Shown: piece by piece, positions 53,082-64,000 of the stretch
Layout: each line of letters opens with the position of its first letter
How positions within the stretch are numbered: the stretch's first letter is position 1
Assembly: GCA_014529385.2 (NCBI GenBank)
Contig: CM043957.1
Span: 69,741,503-69,805,502, forward strand
Origin: Adiantum capillus-veneris
Taxonomy: Eukaryota; Streptophyta; Polypodiopsida; Polypodiales; Pteridaceae
Length of the DNA: 64,000 nucleotides
Reading direction: 5' to 3'
Notes under the pieces: generated by a model
Database searches by the model: none
Told to the model about the DNA's origin: nothing
What the model saw: only the letters and a program-made list of their open reading frames with translations
Position numbers and translations under genes: made by a program

Positions 53082-53720
53082 ATGGTTGACAACAACACAG
53101 ATGTGTTCAAGATGTTTGTTGCTGCTGAGAACAGATTGGATGGGGACAATAACCCTATGTGGGCTTATATGATGCAACACGTTCTTGTGTCAAAGGGCGT
53201 CTGGAACATTGTGCAGGGCATTGATGTACGTCCTGGTTCTGAGGATGTAGGCGATGTTGAGGATGTTGCAGGCCTTGCTACAAGGATTGCTGCTATTAGA
53301 GTTGTTTTGCCTACGGCAGAACAAGCTCATTGGGATGTAAAGGATGCGTAGGCTCATGCATTGATTGCGTTGTCTGTGAAGTGCACCATTGTTCCTCACA
53401 TCCGTTCAGCAAAATCTGCAAAACAGGCTTGGGATATTTTGGCTGGCCTTTATGCAAGTCGCAATGAGGCTAAAATTGCTTTGTTGCGTAAAGAGCTGAA
53501 GTCGAAATTATGCATGAGGAAGATGATATGGACACTTTCCTTGCTAGTGTCAAGGATATCAATGAGCAACTTATTTCTGCAGGTGAAGTCGTTTCAGACA
53601 ATTCCCTTGTGCAGACTGTTCTTGATGCCTTACCAGATTCTTACCAAACTTTTGCTAGTACTTGGAGACTTATGACCCAAGGAAATCCTGCACATTGTCA
53701 TTGCAAGAGTCACTTTCCAG
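53082..53720 (+). pseudogene. Copia-2 gag
   Basis: I choose the ATG at 53082 because it begins MVDNNTDVFKMF, matching the start in the relic at 51992. The frame is open to a TAG at 53349, then continues AHALIALSVKCTIVPHI and AKIALLRKELKSK. A frameshift near 53505 moves it to EEDDMDTFLASVKDINEQL and LPDSYQTFASTW. Another shift near 53665 leads into 53662-54915. These are the helical UBN2-type gag blocks usual in copia elements. Confidence 0.88.
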
Positions 53721-54915
53721 AAAAAACAGGACTAGACAGCATGCAGTTGAACATGCATTTATTGCTTCTCAAAGAAAGGGTGGTAACAGCAATGCAGCCA
53801 CTTCTTATGGTTCTGCTGCGAGTGGCAAAACTTCTGTTCCCAATGCTTTTGCTGGAAGCACTTTGTCTCACAATTCTGGTGATAAGGGCAAAAAGAAGAT
53901 GTGTTGCCATTATTGTAAAGCTAATGATCACTTGATCAAGCAGTGTCCTAAGGCTAAAGAGGCGAAGAAGAAAGAGGATGCTTCCACTGCAAATGCTGAT
54001 TCCACTACAAATGCAGGCATTGTCGAGTCTTCTGTGATGAAAGGAGACTGTGATACTAATGTTGATGTAGAATGGGCTTTTAGTGCAGAGTGCACTTACA
54101 ATCCTGTTGTCCATGATGCATGCATGTCAGTTGCTGCAGATTCACATGTGTGGTATTTTGACAGTGGTGCTACAAAGCACATTACCTCACATCGTGAATT
54201 GTTCACCTCTCTCGAGTCTGTCCCTCATGGGAATTCAGTCACTTGTGCCAACAATGCCTCTTATCCAATTCAAGGGGTTGGAAAGATTGTGCTTACTGCT
54301 GCAAATGGCAGTTCTTTCACACTTGTTGATGCACTTTATGTACTTGGGATCAAGAAGAATCTTTTGTCTATATCGGCACTTGCTAGACTTAGACTTGTAG
54401 TCAAATTTGTGGATGATAGATGTACAGTTCATGATGTCAGTTTTGGTGATGAAATTGTTGCATCTCGCCTTTTGTGCCGTAGGCTGTATAAGCTCACTTT
54501 GTATGAGAAGTGTGGACAAAATTTTGCAAATGCAATTGCAGATTCAAGGGCTGTTTCAGATGCAAAACTGTGGCATGCACAATTTGGGCATCTGAATTTC
54601 GCCAGTTTGTTGTGTTTGCAGAAATCTGTTATGGTTGCTTCTTTGCCGCCTCTTGAAGCACCATTCAAACATGTTTGTGAAGGCTGTATTTTGGGTAAAA
54701 TGCAGCATTCTAAGTTTCCAAAGGATGGTTCAGTTAGGGCCACTTGTAGGTTGCAGCTTGTGCATAGTGATGTTTGTGGGCCCATACAAACTCTGTCCTT
54801 GGGCAATTACCTGTACTTCGTGACTATCATTGATGATTACTCCAGGCATGCATGGGTATTTCCGCTTAAAGCAAAGTCCCGATCGAGGGGGGGAGTATAT
54901 GTCTCACGAATTTAA
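53662..54915 (+). pseudogene. Copia-2 nucleocapsid, protease and integrase N-terminal half
   Basis: An open frame of 417 codons has the zinc knuckle CHYCKANDHLIKQC (about 53905-53945), protease WYFDSGATKHIT (about 54152-54186), integrase zinc-binding HAQFGHLNF...CEGCILGK (54570-54700), and LVHSDVCGPI with YFVTIIDDYSRHAWVF (first catalytic Asp). It ends where KAKS joins RGG out of frame: the segment with the second catalytic Asp is deleted (about 54870-54890). Confidence 0.9.
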
Positions 54916-54948
54916 TGCATTTCTGGCTAGTCATGGGATAAAACACCA

Positions 54949-56109
54949 ATGTGTATAGTGCCATATACACCTACGCAAAATGGTGTTGCTGAAAGGAAAA
55001 ACAGGTCACTTACGAAAATGGCACGATGTATGGTCAAAAGTCAAGCTTTGCCACATTCTTTTTGGTTTGAGGCCATCATGTGTGCCACTTATGTACTTAA
55101 CAGGTGTCCTACGAAATCTTTGCAGTCTATTACTCCATATGAAGCATGGCATGATAGAAAGCCTTCTATTGAGCACATGCATGTTTTTGGTTGTTTGGCA
55201 TATGCTTTGCTGCCACAAACACAACAAAAAAATTTGGATGATAAGGCTATCAAATGTATTTTTGTTGGTTATAGTGCTAAAAGCAAAGGTTACATGTTGT
55301 ATCATCCGCAAACAAAGCATATTCTAGTTTCACGGGATGTAGTGTTTGTGGAAGATTCTTTTCAGCCCTTGCTGTCATGTACTAGAGACAATATTGTAAG
55401 CTCACAGGACATTTATGACACTTTGTTGCCTCTTTTCAGTGGTCGAAATACGATTGTAAATTCCAATGAGGCAAATGTACAACCTATGGGGGTTTCCAAA
55501 AATGTTACAGATCAGCCTATTACTAATGCAGACGTACATGATGTACTTGATGAGGAAAAGGCTAAAAATGAGCAGGCTAGAGGTATGCCAAAATGGCTGG
55601 TGCATACATTGCATGACAGTAAATTGGATGCACCTTTGTCTAGTCGTACTTGTTCAGGCTTTGGCCATGCATCTTATGCATCAGATTGTTATGCTTTGGC
55701 TGTGTGTAGCTTACATGATGTTAAAGAACCTATGTCTTTTGATGAAGCACAAAATTCAGAAAATCGGATGGCTGCCATGCAATCAGAATATGATGCACTT
55801 ATAGAAAATGATACACGAACTTTATGTAATTTGCCTCCTGGCAAAAAGGCCATTGATACGAAGTGGGTTTACAAGTTGAAATGCAAGCTGGATGGTGAGA
55901 TTGATCGCCATAAGGCTCGACATGTTGCAAAGGATTATGCACATAAAAAAGGCATAGATTATGAAGAGACTTTTGCTCCCACTTGTCGTATGACTACTGT
56001 GCGTTTTCTATGCGCATTGGCAACTCATTTTGGTTGGGATGTACATCAACCAGACATTGTTACTGCTTTCTTGAATGGTGACATATTTGAGGAAGTTTAT
56101 GTAATGTAG
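54949..56109 (+). pseudogene. Copia-2 integrase C-terminal half and first part of reverse transcriptase
   Basis: The frame opens with PYTPTQNGVAERKNRSL (integrase Glu), then YEAWHDRKPSIEHMHVFGC and IFVGYSAKSKGYMLY. A variable linker leads to reverse transcriptase with AIDTKWVYKLKCK, HKARHVAKDY, YEETFAPTCRMTTVRFL and VHQPDIVTAFLNGDI. A TAG at 56107-56109 stands at the usual MQ.P position; the frame continues after it. Confidence 0.9.
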
Positions 56110-57260
56110 CCTCGCAGTTTTGTCAAGAAAGGACAAGAGGACAAAGTGTGCAGATGTAAGAAGGCTTTGTATGGGTTGAAGCAATATCCTCGTGCTTGGT
56201 ATGAGAAATATGACACTCATTTGGTCAAACGAGGCTTTTGTAACAGTCCAACAGAAAGCATATTGTATGTAAAGTGTGAGGGTGATGTACTTCTTATTGT
56301 GGTTCTTTATCTAGATGATTTGTTGATTACTAGACCAAATGAGAGACATATTGATGAATTTAAGGCTGATTTGAATGCTACTTTCAAGATGAAAGATCTG
56401 GGGTTGTTGCATCATTACTTGGGCATACAGTTTAAGCAGCGTGATGGTGGTATTGCCTTGTGTCAAAAGAGTTACATAGAGACATTGCTATGTAAGTTTG
56501 GACTTGAGGATTGCAAACCTATTGCCACTCCCATGGATACAGGTTTGAAGTTGAGTCTACATGATGCTGGCGATCCTGCTGATGTCACTCTTTACCAAAC
56601 TGCTATTGGCTACCTCATTTATGTATGCAACACGAGGCCGGTTATTCAGTTTGCAGTCTCACAGGTCAACAAATTTATGCATAGCCCAGGGACTAAGCAT
56701 TGGCAGGCTGTCAAGAGGATTTTCCACTACCTTAGTGGCACTTTACATCTTGGCTTGTTTTATCCCAAGGGGGGATCATTGCCGCCAACCTTACATGCTT
56801 TTTCGGATTCAGATTGGGCAAGTTGTTTTGACATGCGAGTGTCCACAAGTGGTTTTTGTTTCATGCTTGGCAATTCATGTATATCATGGTTGAGCAAGAA
56901 GCAACCTACTGTGGCCACTTCTAGTTGTGAGGCTGAGTACAGGGCAGTCTTAACAACTACAATTGAGTGTGTATGGCTCAGACGCCTTATGGGGCTGATT
57001 TGGGTGTTGGACAGGACACTGCCAACACTATCTACACTGACAGTCAGAGCGCATTGGCAGTTGCAAGGAACCCAGTTTTTCATGCTCGCACAAAGCACAT
57101 TGAGGTGCATTGCCACTATGTCAGGGAGAGTCTCTTAGTAGAAGAGGTCATCTTGGCTTATGTGCCAACACAGGACAACCTTGCAGATCTTTTCACAAAG
57201 GCATTGTCTCATGAGAAGCTCGAAGCTTTCCGCAAAGCTTTGGGCTTCATGTCCTCAGGG
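56110..57260 (+). pseudogene. Copia-2 reverse transcriptase end and RNase H
   Basis: CRCKKALYGLKQYPRAWYEK and the active site VVLYLDDLLIT follow the TAG in the same frame. The active site is YLDD where YVDD is usual in copia. RNase H shows AFSDSDWASC and SSCEAEYRA. A frameshift near 56990 moves the end to TIYTDSQSALAVARNPVFHAR, HYVRE and ADLFTKAL (56967-57260). Confidence 0.9.
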
Positions 57261-57311
57261 CATGGCACTTTCCTTTATTCATGTGCCAGCTCTCGTTCAC
57301 TTCATCACTCC

Positions 57312-57321
57312 AGGGGGGATT
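57312..57321 (+). other. Copia-2 polypurine tract
   Basis: AGGGGGGATT lies directly before the 3' LTR. Confidence 0.88.
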
Positions 57322-57548
57322 TGTTACCATATACATGTGGTAGTGATGTGTGTGAACACACTAGGACCGCCGGGGCATTTTTCCCCTCTTTAGGAGGTTT
57401 TTTCCCCCGTGCATTATATATATGCCCATCACACTAGGGCTATCTATCTTTCCATTGCACACTAAGTAACACACTCTCATTTGTGTGCCTTGAGCTTCCT
57501 TTGTCTTCTCCAAGCTGTGTGCATTTCTCTACAACCCTAATTCCAACA
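57322..57548 (+). repeat. Copia-2 3' LTR
   Basis: 227 bp, same length as the 5' LTR, about 14 substitutions. The ORF end at 57437 lies in this LTR. Confidence 0.93.
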
Positions 57549-57553
57549 TAATT

Positions 57554-58103
57554 AGGATAGCTAATGAGGTTCAAACCAAGAGCTTAAGGGATTTTTTTAT
57601 AGCTTAAGCAATGTATTTAGAGCTCATAAGACTAATGGAATCCAATTGTAAATGATGAGACATCAATTATTGAAGTAAAAAGGTTGGAAATTGAGAATAA
57701 AAACACACAACTACGGATGATAAAGGACTCCAAGTGCAACCCTTTGGATTAATATCTATAATCTCAAAAAACTTAGCCAATGGAGATTGGAAAATCAACC
57801 AAATGGATTAATTAGTATCAAACTAAGAAAGTAATCAAAGATTATTTATTAAAATAAAGGGATGCTTACTAGTTGCTCTAGCACACACCTAATACTATTA
57901 CAATCAATCCCTAATCATACAAAGAAGGGTAGTGGCTCATAGGCCTTCCCTAGAAATTTCCCAAGCAATGGTAATTGGGAATTGACTAGGAGAGTATCTA
58001 ACTTGCTATTCTTGATGACTAAGAGGCAAGAGCTTCTTTAGGCCCTGACACTAATAAATGGCTATGGTAGGAAGACCAAAATTGCATTCATCATTTAACC
58101 ATA
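57554..58103. other. No gene recognised
   Basis: AT-rich sequence. It may contain the outer part of the LTR of the 51416-52487 relic, but I see no clear match. Confidence 0.45.
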
Positions 58104-58346
58104 ATGGAGATTAAAATGTTCAAGGGTCTTAAGAAGATAAGTGAACGAGCTTCTAAGTTAGAACTACCTACAAAGTCTTGTGTTCATCCAATCTATTATG
58201 TTATCCATTTCAAGAAGCAACTAGGCATAGAGAATAATTTTGTGGATACAAATGCATTGGTAGAGCCACCAAAGAGGGATTTTCTATATAAGAAGTTAGT
58301 TGGGTGGAGCTTCAACGTGTGTTTTTTGAGTCCTTACAAGAGCTAG
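58104..58346 (+). pseudogene. Ty3 integrase C-terminal (GPF/Y-type) scrap
   Basis: An 80-codon frame has KKISERASKLELPTKSCVHP then IYYVIHFKKQLG. This is the end of Ty3 pol, where A.KL.LP....IHPVFHVS.LKK is the usual pattern; VFHVS has become IYYVI. No upstream integrase core and no chromodomain are visible. It is an isolated fragment of an old insertion on +. Confidence 0.6.
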
Positions 58347-58609
58347 AGGATGCAAGGACCTGCTCTTGCAACTACTAGCTTTATAAATGTTTGATCAAGT
58401 TTTTTCTCAAGAGGTGTGTGTTTTCACAAAGGGAAACAAACATCAATATCAATCAGAAGAACATGGAACATGAAAAAAATGCTTCAGGGGCCCTAGGATA
58501 GGGATAGATCTAGAAATTATTAAATTGGATGACCTTCCATTCCTTGTGAATTTTTTGGATAGCTCATATAAGTTGAGGAGTGGCAGAGACTGCTAAAAGG
58601 TCATGATTT

Positions 58610-60758
58610 TGTTGGAACTAGACATCAAGAGAGAGAAATTGACACGAGACTAAAACAAGTGGAGATCACCAGCTCATCTATCTTGAAAGAATGTAAAGGA
58701 GAAAGGCTTATATAGAAAAGATGAAAGTGCAAATGACCTAATAGCTTAGGTCATAGAGTAGAACGCTAGCATGGAGAGACTAGAAATCCCCCCTTCAGCT
58801 CATAGGTGAAGTTAATCTAGGAGATGACATGGGAAGATAAATGATCGAGAACTAGCATATTCTCTGAAAGGTTCAAAGGTGGTCATCATCAACATGAACA
58901 AAGATAGACAACATGCATGGCTTAGACGTTAATCATAAGCCAACATGTCTCAGAGACATGTACAATTAGTGCAATGGTTGATCACATGACCTTCAATATG
59001 ACTCAAAGGTTGGATCTCAAGCTAACTTAAAGATACCATCAAGGGGGAATATTTTTTTGTTCTTTTTGTATGGAATGACCACAAAGGGGGGAATATGGTT
59101 TCATGCAACAAGTGCATGGTTAGTATTTGAACCACCTAAACAATATGCCTATACATGTGGAAAAAGAAAAACCTCATGGGATTCTGGTTCATTGGTGCAA
59201 ATTCAAAAAAGAAAACTATTTAAGTTGCATAATACTAAAAAATTGAGAGGTTTGTTCGGATACTCCAAGCTTATGAGAAGAAACTTCCATAGAATCTCCA
59301 TCTAAAGTTGGTGTCCAGATTTGAGGAAATTTATGTGGTCCATGAGATGATAATAGCCATAGTTCTTGTTGCCCAAGATAGTGAACCACAAAGTCAAGTG
59401 AAGCTTTACCATGGGGAATATTGACTTCTTCTTTGCTTTGATAATTAAATTCAATCAAGAATATGTATACCATTGATTACTTCTTGATCACCAAAAATCT
59501 CATCACATGGCATGTAGTCTAATCAACCAATCAAGAGATTTGGGTGTTTGTGAGCCAAGACTTGACTTTGTGATTTACAAACATGACCATGAATGGTTTG
59601 TATGCCACATGAAACCGTGTTGAATTGCACTTCGAGAACGTGCAAGCAAGCTCCGTGTGAGCAACTTCTAGAGCTCAAGTAAATGGAAACGGAACAATAT
59701 TATCATTATATCATTTACGAGCTCAGTAAAAATTTAAATGTAAGAAGGCATGCTAGAAGTAATCTTGACGTCATTAGTAACAATGGTTGAGCCAATGGAT
59801 GCCACCTATTGGCATCCATTGGCTATTGGCCTAAGTTGCCACTTTCCTAGTATGCCTATGTATGCATTGGTTGCTACCAAGATGCTCGAGAGTGAATTCA
59901 GGAGCAGTGCTTAAGGCTATGAGCACTTGAGGGTGATGGCCACACAAAATCAATATGTCCAAAACCTAGCCAAATTGTGAGTTGAGAACTCCAAGTTCTT
60001 GATTGTGTTGAATGAGTGAAGATCCACCTTGAGTTACTTTTGCCTTGAGATGGTGCACTACTATGTGTGATTGGATAGAACCATACAACCTTTCGCCACA
60101 AGCCTCTTTACTCACAAGCATATCCATGCAACATTGATAGTGCCACCACTAATGTAAGCTTAGCATGGTAGAAAAAGTCATCATAGTAGAGTTGTCTTGG
60201 CAAGATGTGTCCTATTCAATTTTGTTATAGATAAGGTTTAGAATCTAATGTATAAGGATGTCAATTTTTGTGCAATTTGTGTACATAGCAATGTGGAAAG
60301 CTGCATGAGTCCCAAAAAAATATTCACAATGCAAGGATGAGCTGCCGCAAAATCAAGGTAATTAAGATTAACCAAACGAAATCAAGGAAAAAGTCCATGA
60401 TTGAAAGGGCAAAGAGATTTTTTTAAAGGATTTGTTAGTTTAACAAAATCTATCAAGCATAATCATTGAACATAGGATGAGTAAGCCTTACTTTCTTTCT
60501 CTAAATGCTAAAGGCAACGTGGAAAGAAAAACCTAAATTCTAATGCTTAATGAGAGATTAATGTTAATAATCAATCAAAACTTAGTTAACCAACCAAGGG
60601 CTTTGATACCATGTTGGAGAAACTAACACACGATACTAAAACAATTGGAAATCACTAGCTCATATCTCTTGAGTGAATGTGCAAGATAAGGTCTTCTATC
60701 ACCTAAATGAAATTGAAAACGACCTTATATTTAGGTCATAGAGTAGAATGCTAGCATA
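58610..60758 (-). mobile_element. R7: short LTR pair with primer site, no coding domain
   Basis: LTR-like sequences at 58610-58786 and 60612-60758 share TGTTGGA, ACACGA.ACTAAAACAA, AGCTCAT.TCTTGA and TAGGTCATAGAGTAGAA.GCTAGCAT. GCTTTGATACCA (60600-60611) next to the right copy is a tRNA-Met primer site on -, and AAGGGGGGA (- strand, about 58787-58795) next to the left copy fits a polypurine tract. The 1.8-kb internal part has no recognisable gag or pol. The right LTR runs into a microsatellite so its end and the TSD cannot be set. It is probably a second non-autonomous family. Confidence 0.6.
60600..60611 (-). other. Primer binding site, tRNA-iMet type, one mismatch (R7)
   Basis: GCTTTGATACCA, the same variant as in R5, directly before the LTR start at 60612. 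Confidence 0.7.
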
Positions 60759-60762
60759 CATG

Positions 60763-60792
60763 CACGCACGCACGCGCGCGCACACACACACA

Positions 60793-60843
<51 letters not shown>
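60763..60843. repeat. (CA)n/(CG)n then (GA)n microsatellite
   Basis: Mixed CACG and CA units to about 60794, then about 24 GA units. Confidence 0.95.
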
Positions 60844-60845
<2 letters not shown>

Positions 60846-61895
60846 TAAAGATAAGGATGATGCTAAAAACAATTGGAAGTAAATGATCACAAAGCTTAGG
60901 AGTTGGATAAGGGGATAATGCTTGAAATGGCATTTTGCTCCAAGTAACACAAATTGCTCTCTCTAAATACAAGACTTTACGTGGGAATTTTTGCATAAAA
61001 ATCATATCAAGGATGTCTCTTAGAAATATAAGACTTCTTTGGGAACTTCTTACACAAAAAGTGGAAGCCCAAATTGGCCCATGGAAATATAGGTTGGTGA
61101 GCATGATGTTACTAATAAGGACAACGCCAATATAATAGAGGTTAGGCTAGAATGCAAGAGGATATTAAGATTATTGGACTTTTGGGTTAGTGGTTTGAGA
61201 AGGGACAATGCTAGTATTTGTGCACTCGTATTTGTGACAACCTCTTTAAAGATCTTGTGAAGAATGGGTCTTTTTCAATTGCAAAGTAACATAGTAATAA
61301 GGATTCCACCATTAGGGGTGTCATTTTCAATGTCTATTTTCTTTGGAACGCAACAAGTGTCACATTTGAATGTGGATAGAAAAGAGCTTGACTATGATGT
61401 ACTCAATAAGGATGGAGAAAAGGTATGCATTGATCTTGTTAATGCTTCAGAATTATCAAGGATTCCATCTAAGAAAATGTAAAAATCTAGCTGCTATATT
61501 GGAGGTTAAGGTGAAGTAGCTTAGCATGGCGGTAGTTTCCAAGAAAGATTAGATGGTAGTTTCCAAGAAAGATTAGATAAAGGAACATAAAAGCATAGAT
61601 GATAACACCACTTTCAATTGTTTACATAGAATCTCAGTAGATCCCTTCAAGAGCTTGCATCTCTTATAAAAGTCGGAGGGAATTTCCGATGCAAGTACCG
61701 TTGTTTGAACTCAAGACCTCACAATGAGGCTTTAATCGTTGCCTTGATCCAGTTCATCGTCACGGGCTATGTGCTCAGTGCGCAACACGTTGCATAAACA
61801 AAAAATGCCCTTGCCGTTCCAGGCTCGCACGCGATAGATGATGGTTCCTTGCTTTGTCTCCAGCTCGAGCTGAATGCCTGAATCCACAGCTTGAG

Positions 61896-61944
<49 letters not shown>

Positions 61945-63010
61945 ATTTGAACGCAGCAGCCCCTTCACTTTTCCTTTCAAATCAACTTTTTTATTTTTTT
62001 TCTCAATCCCAAGGTTAGCATCTATTGTGATTCCATCTAATTCAAATGTCTGCACTACCTATCATGGCTAAATTCAAGAAGGTGGGGGATGGTTCTGCAT
62101 AAAGTGCTCTTGCTGCGGACCTATGAGCAACATCACACGGTGTAATAGATATCTTTATGCAAAAGTCTGTTGATTTTTGAGGTGCTACTATAGGACTAGC
62201 TAATATTTCAAGCAATGGTAGGCACAACAGGTTTGGCTTCCAAGATCAACCTCTTTTGTTATTGTTTTTCTTTGTTTGATTTCCCTCTAAGTTGGAGGCT
62301 TGTCCATGCTTAACGAGCCCTAAATTTTCATCCATGTGTTAATTTTGCTAGCATGATGCTTCCTATGCTTTTTTATGAATTCTCTAGGATTCTCATAAAA
62401 CAATTATGTAGATTTTTCACATGGTTTTAGAGGTGCTTATCTCAAACTATGCCCATGATAGTGATGGGACTTTCAAGCATATTCATGCTTTAAAAGCAAC
62501 TCGTATTGGATAATTTAAAAGTTTGATGTATTTAATGTTATGTAAGGACTTAACTTTGGTTCCTTGACCTAATGACCTACCATCTATTGAAGTCCTTACA
62601 TGGACACCTATCCAAGTCGTCTTCTCCCGGGTTGGTGAAGTTTCTCCCATCTATATCTATACTTCTTCTATACATAATGGAGCTTAAAATTTTTGAGGAA
62701 GGAGAGGGCTTCGAGGTGTCACTCATTGGTTCATTTCAAACATAACCTTACAAAACATCCAATCTCAAAGCAAAATTGAAGGGTAAGATTTAAAATGTTA
62801 AAAGTGAAGGGTAGATTTGTATGAAATGAAAAGCTGTCGAGAGTGAGTGAAAAGACTTTCTACTATAGGGTAAGATTTAAAATGTGAAAGTGAAAGCTCA
62901 AGTTTTAGGAAATGACAATCTTTTGACAATGTAAAGTCAAAATATACATAACAAAAAAAGATAATTTTAGTGAAGATTTAGTTATTCAATAAAAAATATT
63001 TGGCTAAATT
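60844..63010. other. No gene recognised
   Basis: Contains a (GA)n tract (61898-61940) and small local duplications (for example GGTAAGATTTAAAATG at about 62782 and 62869; GGTAGTTTCCAAGAAAGATTAGAT at about 61531 and 61555). Short ORFs have no domain. Confidence 0.45.
61898..61940. repeat. (GA)n microsatellite
   Basis: About 21 GA units. Confidence 0.95.
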
Positions 63011-63116
63011 TTTTCAACAGATTGAGAAAAAGAGAAACGCTCGCTTATTCATGCGTCGACTTGGGAGAGGGATGTCTCGTGTTGAGGACATGCATACAAA
63101 TGACTCTTATCCACAT

Positions 63117-63118
<2 letters not shown>

Positions 63119-63158
<40 letters not shown>

Positions 63159-63171
63159 ATTGCATAGTCTA

Positions 63172-63212
<41 letters not shown>
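63119..63212. repeat. Two (GA)n tracts around a short (TG)n
   Basis: (GA)n at 63119-63156, (TG)n at 63172-63182 and (GA)n at 63183-63212. Confidence 0.95.
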
Positions 63213-63216
<4 letters not shown>

Positions 63217-63219
63217 ATC

Positions 63220-63763
63220 GTCAAGCTCATAGGGACTCCATCTCACCCCAAGGGGATATTTTTAATAGGTAGCTAACATTTTTCATCCATTGAGAATAAG
63301 ATAAATGCTTTAGAGTAGGTAAGATCCCAACAAAAACCAACCCCAACATTGGCACCTCGGATAGGGAGAGACATTTCCCAGTTTTGAGGGGCCTTTTACC
63401 AATTATGGAGTATTTCATTCTTTTAATTTTTAAGAGTGAAACTGTGAGCCACATTTAAATGTTTATAAATGCAGGGATTGTTATCCAGGTTGTTGAGAGA
63501 GAGAGCGAGAGAGAGAAAGAGAGAGTTTACTGTCAAGCTCATAGGGACTCCATCTCACCAGGGGATATTTTTAAAAGGTAGCTAACATTTTTCATTCGTC
63601 GAAAATGAGATAAATACCTTACAATAGGTAAAATCCCAACGAAACCCAAACCTGACACTGACACCTCGAATAGGGAGAGACATTTCCTAGTTAATGGACC
63701 TTTTACCAATTGTGGGGTATTTCATTCATTTAATTTTTAAGAGTGAACATGTGGGCCACGTTT
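63220..63763. repeat. Diverged direct repeat, period about 311 bp
   Basis: 63220-63455 and 63531-63763 share TCAAGCTCATAGGGACTCC, GGTAGCTAACATTTTTCAT and AGGGAGAGACATTTCC, each preceded by a (GA)n-like tract. The phrase GATTGAGAAAA.AGA..CGCTC also recurs at 63021 and 63900, so the duplicated unit may be larger. Confidence 0.75.
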
Positions 63764-63786
63764 TTTAAGTGCCTATCAAAAATCAA

Positions 63787-63793
63787 TGTGTGT

Positions 63794-63866
<73 letters not shown>
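63787..63866. repeat. (TG)n(GA)n microsatellite
   Basis: About 24 TG units with one TA interruption, then about 16 GA units. Confidence 0.95.
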
Positions 63867-63867
<1 letters not shown>

Positions 63868-64000
63868 AATCATAGCCATCTATGTTTTTCTTTAAAGAGA
63901 TTGAGAAAAGAAGATCGCTCCCTTGTCCATGTGTCAACTTGGGGCCGTCTCTTTAGCTACAGTGTCAATTTATCAACTACTATGTCACATTGGCAAGTCA

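Larger units (their letters stand above)
52488..57548 (+). mobile_element. Copia-2: complete Ty1/copia element (TSD TAATT)
   Basis: LTRs of 227 bp (52488-52714 and 57322-57548), primer site 52717-52728, polypurine tract 57312-57321 and exact TSD TAATT (52483-52487 and 57549-57553). I count about 14 LTR differences (roughly 94% identity), so it looks somewhat older than Copia-1. The polyprotein is present in full order with several stops, frameshifts and a deletion in integrase. It lies against the LTR of a relic of its own family in opposite orientation. Confidence 0.93.

Overview
The window is a piece of a retrotransposon-rich plant nuclear genome. Supporting signs are Ty3 chromovirus and Ty1/copia LTR elements primed by initiator tRNA-Met, long (GA)n/(CT)n and (CA)n microsatellites, and plant-telomere-like TTAGGG motifs. 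The only host-like coding piece is one exon resembling plant ENY2/SUS1 (21528-21622). I see no intact host gene, tRNA or rRNA. The species cannot be named from the sequence; a fern, lycophyte or other large-genome land plant would fit.

Region 1 (1-19924) is one nested stack. The outermost element, R1b (+ strand, start outside the window), is non-coding and non-autonomous. R2 (1245-11669, -, TSD TCTAA) sits in its internal region. R5, a chromodomain Ty3 element (12988-19484, -, TSD CGTAT), sits in its 3' LTR. R2 was itself hit four times: a solo R1 LTR (1794-2469, TAACT), a solo LTR R3 (3873-5003, TTAGC), a solo LTR R4 (6869-8119, GAAAC) and an R1 copy, R1a (8805-11646, GCAAC). R2 encodes only gag and protease. 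The R1 LTRs are recognisably related to those of R5, so R1 looks like a non-autonomous partner of an R5-like chromovirus.

Region 2 (19925-33540) holds a copia gag scrap, the ENY2-like exon, degenerate R1-like pieces in both orientations including a solo LTR with TSD GACAT (26565-27303), a 2.4-copy tandem repeat of about 470 bp (24976-26086), and many microsatellites.

Region 3 (33560-41400) carries fragments of Athila/Tat-like Ty3 elements: a multi-zinc-knuckle gag on + (33560-35525), and protease plus reverse transcriptase on - (37719-39566), followed by an unassigned ORF relic (40204-41331).

Region 4 (42182-57548) contains a Ty3 element on + (gag, protease, RT, RNase H, integrase). A young copia element, Copia-1 (44906-50443, -, TSD GTTTG), splits it inside RNase H. 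The Ty3 element is cut off at about 51415 by a copia relic on - (51416-52487). Against that relic lies Copia-2 (52488-57548, +, TSD TAATT), of the same family.

Region 5 (57554-64000) has a Ty3 integrase C-terminal scrap, a short LTR pair on - (R7, 58610-60758), microsatellites and a direct repeat near 63.2-63.8 kb. All element coding regions except the gag at 42182-43162 carry stops or frameshifts, so the window is mostly a record of retrotransposition and LTR-LTR recombination.
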